A stretch of DNA of 5,701 nt. Origin: a bacterium. Lineage in GTDB: Bacteria > SM23-31 > JAUVVT01. A model generated the notes under the pieces. That model was not told the origin of the DNA, ran no database searches, and saw only the letters and a list, made by a program, of their open reading frames with translations. Both the position numbers and the translations under genes were made by a program. Location of the stretch: NCBI GenBank assembly GCA_030604505.1, contig JAUVVT010000161.1, positions 1-5,701 on the forward strand. The letters are read 5' to 3'. Position 1 is the stretch's first letter. Each line of letters begins with the position of its first letter. Below, one piece after another: positions 1 through 5,019 of the stretch.

Positions 1-963
1 ACCTATAACTCTGCCCCTTGCAGTTCTGTTAATAAATCCTATTTTTAAAAGGTATGGTTCTATCATATCTTCAATTGTTTCACACTCTTCATTCAATGAT
101 GCTGAAATCGCCTCAATCCCAACAGGACCGCCATTATAATTGTTTATAACTACATCAAGATATTTTCTATCAAGATTATCAAGACCGATACTGTCCAATT
201 CTTCAATTTCAAGAGCTTTTTTAGCAAGTTCACTAGTAATCTCTCCATCACCCCTCACCTGAGCATAATCTCTTACTCTTCTCAACAGGCGATTAGCAAC
301 CCTTGGCGTACCCCTTGACCTCAATGCTACTTCATTTATTGCTTCTTCACTTATTTCAACCCGAAGTATCTTTGCCGACCTATTCGTTATCTGCATTATA
401 TCTTCGGATGGATAAAAATCTATTAGATGAAATATCCCAAACCTGTTTCTTAAGGGTGCAGATATAGAACCTGCTCTTGTTGTTGCCCCGATTAAAGTAA
501 AATGTTTCAATGGAAGATTAATTGTCTTAGCCATCGCGCCCTTTTCAACAACAAAATCAATCCTAAAATCTTCCATTGCCGGATACAAAAATTCCTCAAC
601 CGTCGAGGAAAGTCGGTGTATCTCATCTATAAATAATATATCTCCTTTAGAAAGACTGGTCAATATTCCAACAAGGTCTCCTGCTCGAACCAGAGCCGGT
701 CCCGATGTAGTAAAAATGTTGGTGCCCATCTCATGGCACATTATATGCGCAAGTGATGTTTTGCCCAAACCCGGCGGCCCGTAAAACAACATATGTTCAA
801 GCGGCTCATCTCTAAGTTTTGCAGCTTCGATAGATATCTTTAGCTTCTCAATAACATTCTTCTGACCAACATACTCATCTAAGCTGGACGGTCTGAGATT
901 CTGATTAAATGTCTCTTCAATCGGGTCTATCTCTTCAGGCGATACTATTCTGTCTCTTATCAT
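1..963 (-). CDS. ruvB: Holliday junction branch migration ATPase RuvB (3' end missing)
   Basis: RuvB is the hexameric AAA+ motor that, loaded by RuvA, pumps DNA through Holliday junctions during recombinational repair. The frame is open from ATG at 963 to the window edge: 321 codons, against a usual 335-345, so only about 15-25 C-terminal residues are missing. Visible motifs are the N-terminal DRIVSPEE-like start, LRPSSLDEYVGQ (23-34), Walker A GPPGLGKT (62-69), Walker B DEIH (113-116), sensor I GATTRAG (159-165), arginine-finger region PLRNRFG (170-176), sensor II GTPR (218-221) followed by VANRLLRRVRDYAQVRGDG, and the winged-helix segment with GGPVG and EPYL. The final motif reads TARGR where TPRGR is usual. 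The ATG lies 6 bases after the ruvA stop with only a weak AAAAGA upstream, suggesting translational coupling. It is the last visible gene of the yebC-ruvC-ruvA-ruvB cluster. Identity is essentially certain. Confidence 0.97.
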   Translation of the reverse strand, partial: MIRDRIVSPEEIDPIEETFNQNLRPSSLDEYVGQKNVIEKLKISIEAAKLRDEPLEHMLFYGPPGLGKTSLAHIMCHEMGTNIFTTSGPALVRAGDLVGILTSLSKGDILFIDEIHRLSSTVEEFLYPAMEDFRIDFVVEKGAMAKTINLPLKHFTLIGATTRAGSISAPLRNRFGIFHLIDFYPSEDIMQITNRSAKILRVEISEEAINEVALRSRGTPRVANRLLRRVRDYAQVRGDGEITSELAKKALEIEELDSIGLDNLDRKYLDVVINNYNGGPVGIEAISASLNEECETIEDMIEPYLLKIGFINRTARGRVIG

Positions 964-969
964 AATAAT

Positions 970-1593
970 TTATCTTTTTAAGGAAAATATTGCTTTTATC
1001 AATTCTTCTGAACTTTTTATACTTTTATTCCTGATCAAAGCAATACCTATTATTTCCTCAGCTTCTCTCTTTTTATAACCAAGCCGCTCTGTTAATACCT
1101 CAAGAGTCTCATCCTTGAAGTCTAAAGTTTTATGATGTTCAGCGACTAAAGGCTCGCCTTCTTTAATTAAAGCATAATAAGAAAGTTTCCCTTTTAACTC
1201 GGCAACGATTTTCTCTGCCATTCTGGGTCCAATTCCCGGAAGAGTGCTCAATTTCTTTGCATCACCTAATTCTATTGCCGCAGCAATTTCCTTTATCGGC
1301 ATCGTCAAAGACTTCAACGCTTTCTTTTCACCCAATCCCTTAACCGTAACCAACTTTTCAAAAAACTCCCGGTCTATCTCATCCAGAAAACCTATCAATC
1401 TTGGAAATTGATTTCCTCCCCCAAAACCACCCTCAATATAATAAAGTGTATATAAAGAAACTTCATCCCCTTCCTTTTTGGAAGTCCGCAGTTTATTCAC
1501 CAAACCGCTTGGAAGCAAAACCTGGTAATATACCCCGTTTATCCCTACAACAATATATTCATCTTTAAAACTCTCTAATTTTCCAACAATCAT
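970..1593 (-). CDS. ruvA: Holliday junction branch migration protein RuvA, divergent acidic-pin region
   Basis: RuvA binds the four-way junction as a tetramer and loads RuvB. I chose ATG at 1593 (207 aa) because it gives the family N-terminus MIVGKLESF. The frame stays open to 1650, but that would overlap ruvC and add non-family residues; ATG at 1602 is a minor alternative. Neither start has a good Shine-Dalgarno site. Domain I holds NGVYYQVLLP (19-28). Two helix-hairpin-helix motifs follow, VKGLGEKKAL (84-93) and LPGIGPRMAEKIVAEL (118-133), then a linker and the RuvB-binding domain III (about 155-207). The odd part is residues 52-69: where the family has V-R-E-D then LYGF, this protein has Y-I-E-G, a glycine-rich insertion (GGFGGGNQF) and PRLIGF, about 7 residues longer. 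One acidic-pin residue (Glu54) seems kept and the Asp replaced by Gly. It sits between ruvC (23 bases) and ruvB (6 bases). Identity is secure; the pin alignment is by eye. Confidence 0.95.
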   Translation of the reverse strand: MIVGKLESFKDEYIVVGINGVYYQVLLPSGLVNKLRTSKKEGDEVSLYTLYYIEGGFGGGNQFPRLIGFLDEIDREFFEKLVTVKGLGEKKALKSLTMPIKEIAAAIELGDAKKLSTLPGIGPRMAEKIVAELKGKLSYYALIKEGEPLVAEHHKTLDFKDETLEVLTERLGYKKREAEEIIGIALIRNKSIKSSEELIKAIFSLKR

Positions 1594-1616
1594 GGAAATC
1601 ATAATATTTATAAATT

Positions 1617-2114
1617 CTATATTTTCCGCAGCATTGCGGAAGCATGACATAAGGCAATAGCTAAAGCATCGGAAACATCGTTAGGGGTGGGAATTTTATT
1701 CAGATTTAACCTCCTCATTATCATTCTCTGAACCTGTTCCTTGGTGGCTCTCCCGTTTCCAGTGATAAACTTTTTTACTTGTGTGGCTGAATAATTCACA
1801 ACAGGAACTGAGCTTAATCCGGCAGATAGCAATATCACACCTTTCACATATCCCATCAGCACTGCAGTTTTGGGGTAACTTTTATGAATATAAAGCTCTT
1901 CTATCGCAACCGTCGAAGGATTGAATTCTCTAATTATTTCGTTGATTCCTTTATAAATGCTTACAAGTCGGCTTTCAATAGGTTTGTTAGCCCCAGACCT
2001 GACCACTCCTCCTTCAACAACTTTCTCAATATTTCCATCTATCTTGATTAATCCATAACCGGTTTTTTCAAGCCCGGGATCAATTCCCAAAATTAGTGTA
2101 TTACTGTGCTTCAT
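1617..2114 (-). CDS. ruvC: crossover junction endodeoxyribonuclease RuvC
   Basis: RuvC is the dimeric, Mg-dependent RNase H-fold nuclease that resolves Holliday junctions by paired nicks. The 165 aa length is normal. The four acidic catalytic residues are visible: Asp12 in GIDPG, Glu72 in AIEEL, and Asp146 and Asp149 in NDVSDALAIALCH. The GNGRATKEQVQRM block (119-131) is also typical. The segment after Glu72, which contacts and distorts the junction, diverges: YIHKS (75-79) stands where FFAKN-like residues are expected, and MGYVKG (87-92) where LGQARG is usual, so Tyr75 replaces the intercalating Phe and Lys91 the usual Arg. The ATG shares its first base with the yebC stop (TAATG) and has no nearby Shine-Dalgarno, so it is probably translated by coupling to yebC. 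A perfect hairpin occupies the last codons before the stop. Functional nuclease is likely. Confidence 0.96.
   Translation of the reverse strand: MKHSNTLILGIDPGLEKTGYGLIKIDGNIEKVVEGGVVRSGANKPIESRLVSIYKGINEIIREFNPSTVAIEELYIHKSYPKTAVLMGYVKGVILLSAGLSSVPVVNYSATQVKKFITGNGRATKEQVQRMIMRRLNLNKIPTPNDVSDALAIALCHASAMLRKI
1624..1641 (-). other. perfect 7-bp hairpin at the ruvC 3' end
   Basis: TTCCGCA and TGCGGAA form a perfect GC-containing 7-bp stem around a 4-base loop. On the transcribed minus strand it covers ruvC codons 158-164 and ends 4 bases before the TAG stop. AT-rich sequence and the ruvA start, which lacks a Shine-Dalgarno, follow. There is no U-run after it, so an intrinsic terminator is unlikely. 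An mRNA-processing, stability or ruvC-ruvA coupling element is possible, but so is coincidence. Confidence 0.45.
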
Positions 2115-2857
2115 TAAAAATTTTTCATTTCTTCATCATCAATATCAAAATTACTATAAACATTTTGGACATCATCATGCTCTTCAAGCGCATCCATCAG
2201 TTTCAAAACTTGCCCGGCTTCTTCACCTTCCAACCTCTTAAAATTGTTTGGAACCATCGTAAGATTTGATGATGAGAAATCAATATTTGCGCTCTTCAAT
2301 GCCTTTTTTACATTTTCAAATTCTTCTTGAAGCGTTACAATTTCAAAAACTCCCCCATCATTGATAATATCTTCTGCTCCCTGCTCAATTGTAACTTCTA
2401 TAAGCTCATCTTCGGTAACTTTGCTGTCTTCAACAACAATAATCCCCTTTTTATCAAATATCCAGGATACCGACCCAACCGCTCCCATACTTCCCCCATA
2501 CTTACCCAAAATATTCCTTACATCAGCAACTGTCCTGTTTTTATTGTCAGTTACAATTTCAATCAAAAGTGCAATCCCACCAGGACCAAATCCTTCATAA
2601 ACAATCTCTTCATAGACTATTCCCGGGAGATCACCTGTGCCTTTTTTGATTGCCTTATCTATATTAGCCTGAGGCATATTATTTGTCTTGGCGCTTTGAA
2701 TTGCAGTCCTGAGCCGTGGATTAGAATTTTCATCTCCTCCGCCTTGTCTCGCTGCAACAGTTATCTCCTTTATTAACTTTGTAAACAATCTTCCTCTTGC
2801 CGCATCACTCTTCTCTTTTTTCCTTTTTATCGTACTCCACTTAGAATGACCGGACAT
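2114..2857 (-). CDS. yebC: YebC/PmpR (TACO1) family translation factor
   Basis: This family was long annotated as a transcriptional regulator; members including mitochondrial TACO1 are now linked to relieving ribosome stalling, notably at proline-rich stretches. The protein is 247 aa, the usual length. The family signature is present throughout: MSGHSKWSTIKRKKEKSDAA at the N-terminus, RGRLFTKLIKEI (22-33), NPRLRTAI, NNMPQANIDKAIKKGTG, YEGFGPGGIALLIE and TDNKNRTVADVR, then GGSMGAVGSVSWIFDKKG. The acidic third domain ends with YSNFDIDDEEM. The start is well supported by an AGGGAG Shine-Dalgarno 5 bases upstream. Its TAA stop overlaps the ruvC ATG by one base, matching the widespread yebC-ruvC linkage. 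It is the first gene of the ruv cluster here, after a 142-base AT-rich gap. Whether it acts in translation, transcription or both in this organism cannot be read from the sequence. Confidence 0.96.
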   Translation of the reverse strand: MSGHSKWSTIKRKKEKSDAARGRLFTKLIKEITVAARQGGGDENSNPRLRTAIQSAKTNNMPQANIDKAIKKGTGDLPGIVYEEIVYEGFGPGGIALLIEIVTDNKNRTVADVRNILGKYGGSMGAVGSVSWIFDKKGIIVVEDSKVTEDELIEVTIEQGAEDIINDGGVFEIVTLQEEFENVKKALKSANIDFSSSNLTMVPNNFKRLEGEEAGQVLKLMDALEEHDDVQNVYSNFDIDDEEMKNF

Positions 2858-2862
2858 AAACG

Positions 2863-2868
2863 CTCCCT
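2863..2868 (-). promoter_or_regulatory. yebC ribosome binding site AGGGAG
   Basis: AGGGAG on the minus strand lies 5 bases upstream of the yebC ATG. It is the strongest Shine-Dalgarno in the window and fits yebC being the leading cistron of the cluster; ruvC, ruvA and ruvB have no comparable site. Confidence 0.8.
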
Positions 2869-2950
2869 ATACAAATTGCTAATTCTAATTTTTATATATT
2901 TTATAATATAATATATTTTCGCCCTAATTCCTAATAAAAAATTAGTTTAA
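2869..2950 (-). promoter_or_regulatory. AT-rich gap, probable promoter region of yebC-ruvCAB
   Basis: The 142-base gap between surE and yebC is almost entirely A/T and contains several overlapping -10-like hexamers (TATTAT, TATAAA) about 20-50 bases before the yebC ribosome binding site. No good -35 box is visible; TTAGGA about 17 bases ahead of them is a poor match. A short palindrome CTAATttttttATTAG (positions 2931-2945) sits upstream. I saw no GC-rich terminator for surE and no recognisable SOS (LexA) box. The strong RBS and the gap argue for a local promoter, but its exact position is not determined. Confidence 0.35.
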
Positions 2951-2999
2951 CTGCTTCTGTTTTAACCTTTTCTATAAAATTTTAAGCTGAAAAATTATC

Positions 3000-3767
3000 T
3001 CAAAGTGCTATATCCCAACCTTTCAATTTTTCAATCATATTATAATTCGTCATATCATAATGAATGGGTGTAATTGAAATTTTCATTCTGTGAATAGCTG
3101 AATCCTCAGTATCTGATGCTTCCTCAGGGTCGCCTCTTTTACCCACAAGGTTATCATGTATTTGATTTGACTCTTCCCTGTTTTTTTTAAAATCTTCCAA
3201 AAATCTTCTAATCCCCTGTCTTGTTATACTGATTCCTCTTATATCGGATTCTAAAATTGGTGGTACATTTACATTTAATAATGTTCCTTCCGGAAGTCCA
3301 AACTTAAGCGCCTTTAATGCAAGCTCTCTGGTGAACTTTGCCGCAAATCCAAAATCCCCTTTCTTCCAATTACCCATAGAAACAGCAATTGCAGGAATTC
3401 CATATACCACTGCTTCCTTGGCTGCTGATACCGTCCCCGAATATAATGTATTCAAACCCGTATTCTCACCATGATTTATTCCGGATATAACAAGTTCCGG
3501 TTTCTGCGGCAAAATCTCCATAATGCCGAGTTTAACACAATCAGCAGGTGTTCCCCTGACCGCATACCCAAAAAATCCACCATTTTTATAAAACTTCTCC
3601 ACACATATTTCATCTCTTACCGTAATTGCATGACTGATACCGCTCTTTTCACTGTCGGGAGCAATTACAAATATCTCACCTAAATTCTTCACCTCGCGGT
3701 GTAAACTCTCGAGCCCCTGTGAGTCTATTCCGTCATCATTTACTAACAAAATTCTTTTATTTGTCAT
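3000..3767 (-). CDS. surE: 5'/3'-nucleotidase SurE
   Basis: SurE is a cytosolic metal-dependent phosphatase that dephosphorylates nucleoside 5'- and 3'-monophosphates (some members also short polyphosphate) and is tied to stationary-phase and stress survival. The 255 aa length is normal. Metal-site residues are visible: Asp11-Asp12 in LLVNDDGI, Ser42 in PDSEKSGISHAIT, and Asn98 in VISGINHGENTGLN, followed by YSGTVSAAKEA (109-119). GTPADCV (72-78) and the C-terminal SITPIHYDMTN are also typical. The stretch after TRQG (about 190-222), where most members have a GR-x-YYW-L-GG-like segment, reads SNQIHDNLVGKRGD and lacks that aromatic pair. The start is the only ATG fitting the conserved N-terminus. 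An AGGA lies only 2 bases before it, so the RBS is poor and coupling to accD, whose stop is 20 bases upstream, is likely. TGA is the stop codon. Confidence 0.95.
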   Translation of the reverse strand: MTNKRILLVNDDGIDSQGLESLHREVKNLGEIFVIAPDSEKSGISHAITVRDEICVEKFYKNGGFFGYAVRGTPADCVKLGIMEILPQKPELVISGINHGENTGLNTLYSGTVSAAKEAVVYGIPAIAVSMGNWKKGDFGFAAKFTRELALKALKFGLPEGTLLNVNVPPILESDIRGISITRQGIRRFLEDFKKNREESNQIHDNLVGKRGDPEEASDTEDSAIHRMKISITPIHYDMTNYNMIEKLKGWDIAL

Positions 3768-3787
3768 TGTCCTATATAGCCAAAAAA

Positions 3788-4648
3788 TTATTCCACAGTT
3801 TCATTATTATTTCCAATAAAAAAATCAAAAATTTCAGTAATTTTATTTTTCATATCCTTTCTATCGACTATAATATCTAAAAATCCATGCTCCAGAACAA
3901 ATTCAGACCTCTGAAATCCCTTCGGCAAATCTTCCCCTATTGTCTGTTTAATAACCCTTGGTCCTGCAAAACCGATCAACGCTTCCGGCTCGGCAATTAT
4001 AATATCTCCGAGCATTGCATAACTCGCCATAACACCGGCAGTTGTGGGATTAGTCAATATAGAAATATATAATCCACCGGCAGTTGAATATTCTGAGAGT
4101 TTCGCACTCGTCTTCGCCATTTGCATCAGCGAAGCAAGTCCCTCCATCATTCTTGCTCCGCCGGTAGCAGATACAATTATCAGCGGTATATCCTCGTCCA
4201 TTGCTCTTTGAGTAGCTCTCTTGACCTTTTCCCCAACCACCGAACCCATACTTCCGCCGATAAACTTAAAATCCATCACACCCCCTGAAACTCTATATCC
4301 GCTAATCTCTCCCAAACCTGTCTTTATCGCATCATTTAATTTTACCTTTTTTATTGTACTTTTCAACTTATCGCCGTATTTCTCTCTTCCCATAAAATCT
4401 AAAAAGTCTTTTGATTTCATATCAGCGTCAGTCTCGGTAAAACTTCCAATATCAGTTAACATCTTAATGTAATCATTGCAGCCCATCTTAAAGTGAAAAT
4501 TACACTTCGCACAGACATAAAGGTTTTTTCTCAACTCTTTAATATATATGATATTACCACACTTTTCACACTTCTCCCATAATCCCTTTGGAAGGTCTCT
4601 TCTTTCTTTAGTTAACAAGCCGCTTACCGACCTTTTAAACCACGACAT
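3788..4648 (-). CDS. accD: acetyl-CoA carboxylase carboxyltransferase subunit beta
   Basis: AccD pairs with AccA to form the carboxyltransferase that moves CO2 from carboxybiotin to acetyl-CoA, giving malonyl-CoA for fatty-acid synthesis in the cytosol. The 286 aa length fits the shorter AccD class. The N-terminal zinc ribbon is intact with Cys27, Cys30, Cys46 and Cys49 (CEKC and CAKC). The crotonase-like core shows GGSMGSVVGEK (131-141), SATGGARMMEG (160-170; the family more often has SASGGARMQEG), LTNPTTAGV (198-206), and the oxyanion/CoA region with GDIIIAEP and IGFAGPRV (225-232). LPKGFQRSEFVLEHGFLD (241-258) is characteristic. The ATG is preceded by AGGGA at 8 bases. It leads an accD-surE pair; neither accA nor folC, its frequent neighbours, is in the window. 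Identity is very secure. Confidence 0.97.
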   Translation of the reverse strand: MSWFKRSVSGLLTKERRDLPKGLWEKCEKCGNIIYIKELRKNLYVCAKCNFHFKMGCNDYIKMLTDIGSFTETDADMKSKDFLDFMGREKYGDKLKSTIKKVKLNDAIKTGLGEISGYRVSGGVMDFKFIGGSMGSVVGEKVKRATQRAMDEDIPLIIVSATGGARMMEGLASLMQMAKTSAKLSEYSTAGGLYISILTNPTTAGVMASYAMLGDIIIAEPEALIGFAGPRVIKQTIGEDLPKGFQRSEFVLEHGFLDIIVDRKDMKNKITEIFDFFIGNNNETVE

Positions 4649-4656
4649 TTTTCTTT

Positions 4657-4661
4657 TCCCT
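4657..4661 (-). promoter_or_regulatory. accD ribosome binding site AGGGA
   Basis: AGGGA on the minus strand lies 8 bases ahead of the accD ATG at 4648, a good spacing, and supports that start. Confidence 0.7.
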
Positions 4662-4674
4662 GTTTATTTGTGAT

Positions 4675-4702
4675 ATAATGTTTGCTGTTGGAAAAATTAC
4701 AA
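4675..4702 (-). promoter_or_regulatory. candidate sigma70-type promoter for accD-surE
   Basis: On the minus strand TTGTAA (4697-4702; 4 of 6 to TTGACA) is followed after 16 bases by CATTAT (4675-4680; 4 of 6 to TATAAT), placing a start site roughly 20 bases before the accD ATG and just upstream of its RBS. In such AT-rich DNA this degree of match arises often by chance. Its position immediately ahead of the first gene after a 371-base gap is the main support. Confidence 0.3.
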
Positions 4703-4711
4703 CTTTTTTCC

Positions 4712-4746
4712 ACCACAAAAAACACGAAGTAAAATATTTAAAGAAT
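4712..4746 (+). repeat. left inverted arm with CACGAAG motif
   Basis: Left partner of the long inverted pair. It contains ACCAC, an A6 stretch, CACGAAG and the AT block AAAATATTTAAAGAAT. The A6 replaces GAAGGG of the other arm, so here the CACGAAG-type tandem unit looks eroded by G-to-A differences. Confidence 0.65.
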
Positions 4747-4802
4747 AGGGTATCATAAAAACACTTTTTAGAAATAATCAAAAATATCATTCAAGAAATG
4801 TC

Positions 4803-4822
4803 ATTCCCGTGAAAACGGGAAT
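4803..4822 (+). repeat. perfect 8-bp hairpin with GAAA tetraloop
   Basis: ATTCCCGT, GAAA and ACGGGAAT form a perfect 8-bp stem capped by a GNRA-class loop when read on the plus strand. With its flanks (TC before, CC after) it resembles the TCATTCCCGCGAAAGCGGGAATCC dispersed repeat common in many environmental bacterial genomes; the stem bases here are compensated (GT paired with AC instead of GC with GC). No clear U-run follows on the minus (transcribed) strand, so a terminator is not supported. Confidence 0.7.
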
Positions 4823-4853
4823 CCTCTTTTACGCTGTGTGCGTGGGCTTCGCC

Positions 4854-4869
4854 TTGGTGTTGTCACCAA
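4854..4869. repeat. short hairpin TTGGTG/CACCAA
   Basis: TTGGTG and CACCAA pair perfectly across a 4-base TTGT loop, inside a locally GC-richer stretch that contrasts with the AT-rich surroundings. An alternative register pairs GTGTTG with CAACAC. It is part of the same repeat block and carries no coding signal. Confidence 0.5.
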
Positions 4870-4902
4870 CACACTTTCCCCCTCTAAAAACCAATAAATA
4901 CA

Positions 4903-4935
4903 TGTCATTACGAGGAGCGGAGCGACGTGGTAATC
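4903..4935. repeat. REP-like dispersed repeat (GTCATTRCGAGGAGCG type)
   Basis: The stretch starting TGTCATTACGAGGAGCGGAG and ending GACGTGGTAATC resembles a palindromic repeat family (consensus-like GTCATTGCGAGGAGCG..GCGACG..GCAATC) that I recall from many unrelated bacterial genomes. ATTAC (4907-4911) and GTAAT (4930-4934) form the outer stem, with imperfect pairing inside. Recognition is from memory; copy number in this genome is unknown. Confidence 0.6.
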
Positions 4936-4949
4936 TGCTTTTTCAGCAG
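4935..4949. repeat. small CTGCT/AGCAG hairpin
   Basis: CTGCT and AGCAG form a perfect 5-bp stem around a 5-base loop directly abutting the REP-like repeat. It is not followed by a T-run on the minus strand, so it is not a convincing rimI terminator. Confidence 0.4.
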
Positions 4950-4953
4950 TCTC

Positions 4954-4989
4954 ATTATTTAAATATTTTCTCTTCGTGCCCTTCGTGGT
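4954..4989 (-). repeat. right inverted arm with two CACGAAG-type units
   Basis: On the minus strand this arm reads ACCACGAAGGGCACGAAG then AG and AAAATATTTAAATAAT. It holds two near-tandem CACGAAG units, a motif typical of dispersed repeats in environmental genomes, and is the better preserved partner of the arm at 4712-4746. It ends 31 bases after the rimI stop in the direction of transcription. Confidence 0.65.
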
Positions 4990-5019
4990 TAATATCTTTC
5001 TTAAAAAAAGCAGCAAACC

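Larger units (their letters stand above)
4712..4989. repeat. inverted-repeat-flanked non-coding element (MITE-like or composite repeat)
   Basis: The gap between rimI and accD (4649-5019) has no credible gene; most of it is a repeat-rich block bounded by long inverted arms. The left arm (4712-4746) reads ACCAC-N6-CACGAAG-T-AAAATATTTAAAGAAT. The reverse complement of the right arm (4954-4989) reads ACCAC-N6-CACGAAG-AG-AAAATATTTAAATAAT. Outside one 1-base indel, mismatches are four A/G differences in the N6 part and one G/T near the inner end. Inside lie a perfect GAAA-loop hairpin, a TTGGTG hairpin, a GTCATTRCGAGGAGCG-type repeat and a small CTGCT hairpin. No target-site duplication is evident. 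It may be a non-autonomous mobile element, a nest of dispersed repeats, or a structured 3' region of the rimI transcript. Confidence 0.6.

Noticed and set aside
1594..1650. N-terminal extension of ruvA to an ATG at 1650
   Set aside because: It would overlap ruvC and add 19 residues not seen in the family; MIVGKL at 1593 matches the conserved RuvA start.
2327..2776. Plus-strand 149-codon open frame antisense to yebC (and a shorter one at 2361-2600)
   Set aside because: It lies entirely within the strongly conserved yebC coding region on the opposite strand; the composition is what an antisense shadow gives.
2858..2999. LexA/SOS operator ahead of the ruv cluster
   Set aside because: No CTGT-N8-ACAG or GAAC-N4-GTTC arrangement could be found in the gap.
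4031..4086. 11-base direct repeat ACCGGCAGTTG inside accD
   Set aside because: It encodes two Thr-Ala-Gly turns in the conserved AccD core; ordinary coding coincidence.
3471..4472. Plus-strand open frames antisense to surE and accD (61-83 codons)
   Set aside because: All are shadows of well-identified genes, with no RBS and no family features.
4756..4770. TAAAAA-CAC-TTTTTA palindrome as a terminator for rimI
   Set aside because: The stem is only A/T pairs, lies 250 bases past the stop codon and is too weak to call an intrinsic terminator.
4801..5016. Minus-strand 71-codon open frame in the rimI-accD gap
   Set aside because: It is read straight through the hairpin and CACGAAG repeats (giving KGTK and RGFPFSRE-like peptides typical of repeat-derived false genes), has no RBS and no family resemblance.
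4680..5018. 8-base inverted pair GTTTGCTG (4680-4687) / CAGCAAAC (5011-5018) as an outer boundary of the repeat element
   Set aside because: It is short, not adjacent to the long arms, and TTTGCTG also occurs again in the rimI end, so chance is a sufficient explanation.
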